Below are positions 61,363-64,000 of a stretch of 64,000 bases of DNA, piece by piece. The first letter of the stretch is position 1, and every line of letters starts with the position of its first letter. The position numbers and the translations under genes are program-made. Under the pieces are notes generated by a model. The model saw nothing but the letters and a program-made list of their open reading frames with translations, was not told the origin of the DNA and searched no databases. The stretch comes from Neisseria bacilliformis (GTDB lineage Bacteria; Pseudomonadota; Gammaproteobacteria; Burkholderiales; Neisseriaceae). The DNA lies in the NCBI RefSeq assembly GCF_014055025.1, contig NZ_CP059571.1:124001-188000 (forward strand), written 5' to 3'.

Positions 61363-61391
61363 TTGACCTGAAATTCCCGTTCCCGTATAGT
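61363..61391 (+). promoter_or_regulatory. rRNA operon promoter
   Basis: TTGACC (61363-61368), 17-bp spacer, TATAGT (61386-61391), then GC-rich TCGCGTC, as in growth-rate-controlled rrn promoters. The preceding 180 bp contain no gene. Confidence 0.8.
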
Positions 61392-61419
61392 TCGCGTCTT
61401 CGCTGCTTCGGCGGCACAG

Positions 61420-61430
61420 TTCTTTAACAA
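61420..61430 (+). promoter_or_regulatory. boxA antitermination site of the rRNA leader
   Basis: TTCTTTAACAA matches boxA (core CTTTAACAA), just upstream of the 16S processing stem. Confidence 0.75.
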
Positions 61431-61432
61431 AA

Positions 61433-61455
61433 CGATTACCGATAAGTGTGGGTGC
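61433..61455 (+). other. 16S processing stem, 5' strand
   Basis: CGATTACCGATAAGTGTGGG and three more bases are perfectly complementary to 63110-63132, enclosing 16S rRNA for RNase III cleavage. Confidence 0.8.
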
Positions 61456-61550
61456 GCGAGCCCCACACTGCGACAAAAAACAGACAGAGACAAACATTTG
61501 TTTCCTGTCGGTTTCTTTGAAGCGGACCAGAAGTTGAATAAGTTAGAGAT

Positions 61551-63095
<1,545 letters not shown>

Positions 63096-63109
63096 GAGAA
63101 AAGGGCTTG

Positions 63110-63132
63110 GCACCCACACTTATCGGTAATCG
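63110..63132 (+). other. 16S processing stem, 3' strand
   Basis: GCACCCACACTTATCGGTAA and three more bases pair with 61433-61455. Confidence 0.8.
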
Positions 63133-63148
63133 GACAGAGCGTTACAAA

Positions 63149-63225
<77 letters not shown>

Positions 63226-63235
63226 GCGAACATCC

Positions 63236-63311
63236 GGGGGCATAGCTCAGTTGGTAGAGCACCTGCTTTGCAAGCAGGGGGTCATCGGTTCGATCCCGTT
63301 TGCCTCCACCA
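63236..63311 (+). tRNA. tRNA-Ala (UGC)
   Basis: 76 nt with encoded CCA; acceptor GGGGGCA/TGCCTCC and anticodon TGC in loop TTTGCAA. Confidence 0.98.
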
Positions 63312-63431
63312 AGATTTTCAAATTAAAGCGAATTAAACAGAAAGCAAATTGTTGGAAAGTAAAACATACCGGCAATTTGCAAGAGAAACATTCTAAATAG
63401 TTTATTTTAATTTGCGAATCAAAACGCATCG

Positions 63432-63443
63432 ATCTTTAACAAA
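63432..63443 (+). promoter_or_regulatory. boxA of the 16S-23S spacer
   Basis: ATCTTTAACAAA, second boxA before 23S. The rest of 63312-63671 is spacer RNA. Confidence 0.7.
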
Positions 63444-63671
63444 TTGGAAAGCCGAAATCAACAAACAAAGACACTGAGGTTTTATCAGAACTACCAAACA
63501 GTTCGAAATAAAGCCCAGTAATTTGGGTGATGATTGTATCGACTTAATCCCGAGACACAAAAGGCGGGATTAAGACACAACAAGCAGTAAGCTTTATCAA
63601 AGTAGAGGCCTTAAGGTGCCAAGCTAGTCAACGGCAAAGTACCGAAGTCAGAAAGGTACTTCAAATGATAG

Positions 63672-64000
63672 AGTCAAGTGAATAAGTGCATCAGGTGGAT
63701 GCCTTGGCGATGATAGGCGACGAAGGACGTGTAAGCCTGCGAAAAGCATCGGGGAGCTGGCAATAAAGCTATGATCCGGTGATGTCCGAATGGGGAAACC
63801 CACCTCTTAGGAGGTATCCTTGTCCGAATACATAGGGCAAGAGAAGCGAACCCGGAGAACTGAACCATCTAAGTACCCGGAGGAAAAGAAATCAACCGAG
63901 ATTCCGCAAGTAGTGGCGAGCGAACGCGGAGGAGCCTGTATACGATAGCCGAACTGTTAGAAGAAAGAATTGGAAACTTCTGCCATAGCGGGTGATAGCC
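63672..64000 (+). rRNA. rrl: 23S ribosomal RNA (5' part)
   Basis: From AGTCAAGTGAATAAGTGCAT onward the sequence matches the 23S 5' domain (GGTGGATGCCTTGGCGAT, GGCGACGAAGGACGTG). The 5' end is placed by comparison with E. coli and may be off by a few bases. Runs off the window. Confidence 0.95.

Overview
The window is chromosomal DNA from a GC-rich member of the Neisseriaceae, most likely a Neisseria species. The 12-base DNA uptake sequence AGGCCGTCTGAA (AG-DUS dialect) or its complement occurs every few hundred bases, usually as inverted pairs between genes that serve as transcription terminators. The gene set (GNA33-type MltA, adhesin complex protein ACP, a PglD-like sugar dehydratase, separate LptC/LptA) fits the genus. 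High GC plus AG-DUS suggests a commensal such as N. bacilliformis or N. elongata; that species guess is inference.

Layout. 1-5.7 kb: rRNA/tRNA-modifying enzymes, gmhA (heptose), yraN, rsmI and lspA-ispH. 5.8-7 kb: zinc alcohol dehydrogenase with a strong promoter and a palindromic operator. 7.3-9.5 kb: mutY and nth flanking a small acidic unknown. 9.7-16.6 kb: FUSC-family and other membrane proteins, a DUF1287 lipoprotein, uup, a TauE/SafE-type protein. 16.6-19.1 kb: AraC regulator divergent from AhpD-like, rhodanese and DUF302 genes, a possible oxidant/sulfur stress unit. 19.2-23 kb: pglD-like gene, then pyrBI behind an apparent transcription attenuator. 23.4-33.2 kb: fabF-acpP, S9 peptidase, acp, lysS, ubiX, kdsC-lptC-lptA and an FMN reductase.

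33.4-38.8 kb is a small integrated element in the 3' end of tRNA-Phe. It has a P4-type integrase, an unknown cargo gene, an AlpA-type regulator, winged-helix proteins, tiny orphan ORFs, a decayed primase start, four iteron-like repeats, a strongly folded non-coding stretch and a zinc-ribbon protein. It carries Kingella-type uptake sequences (AGGCAGCCTGAA), pointing to acquisition from another genus.

39-61 kb returns to core genes: dnaK and grpE with matching heat-shock promoters, mltA, trpC, gltX, ogt, yigZ, pncA-waaC-etfBA, trmO, ubiG, lpxC (inside a perfect 28-bp inverted repeat), gnd and mutS. Between gnd and mutS is an AT-rich patch with a small exported protein gene preceded by twelve copies of a heptanucleotide, a candidate phase-variation tract. 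From 61.3 kb an rRNA operon begins (16S, tRNA-Ile, tRNA-Ala, start of 23S).

Three dispersed non-coding repeat families recur between genes: a 104-114 bp element with GTAGGGTGTGT ends, a dRS3-like element, and an element near trpC and gnd. A further palindromic element has inserted in frame into the lptA signal-peptide region.
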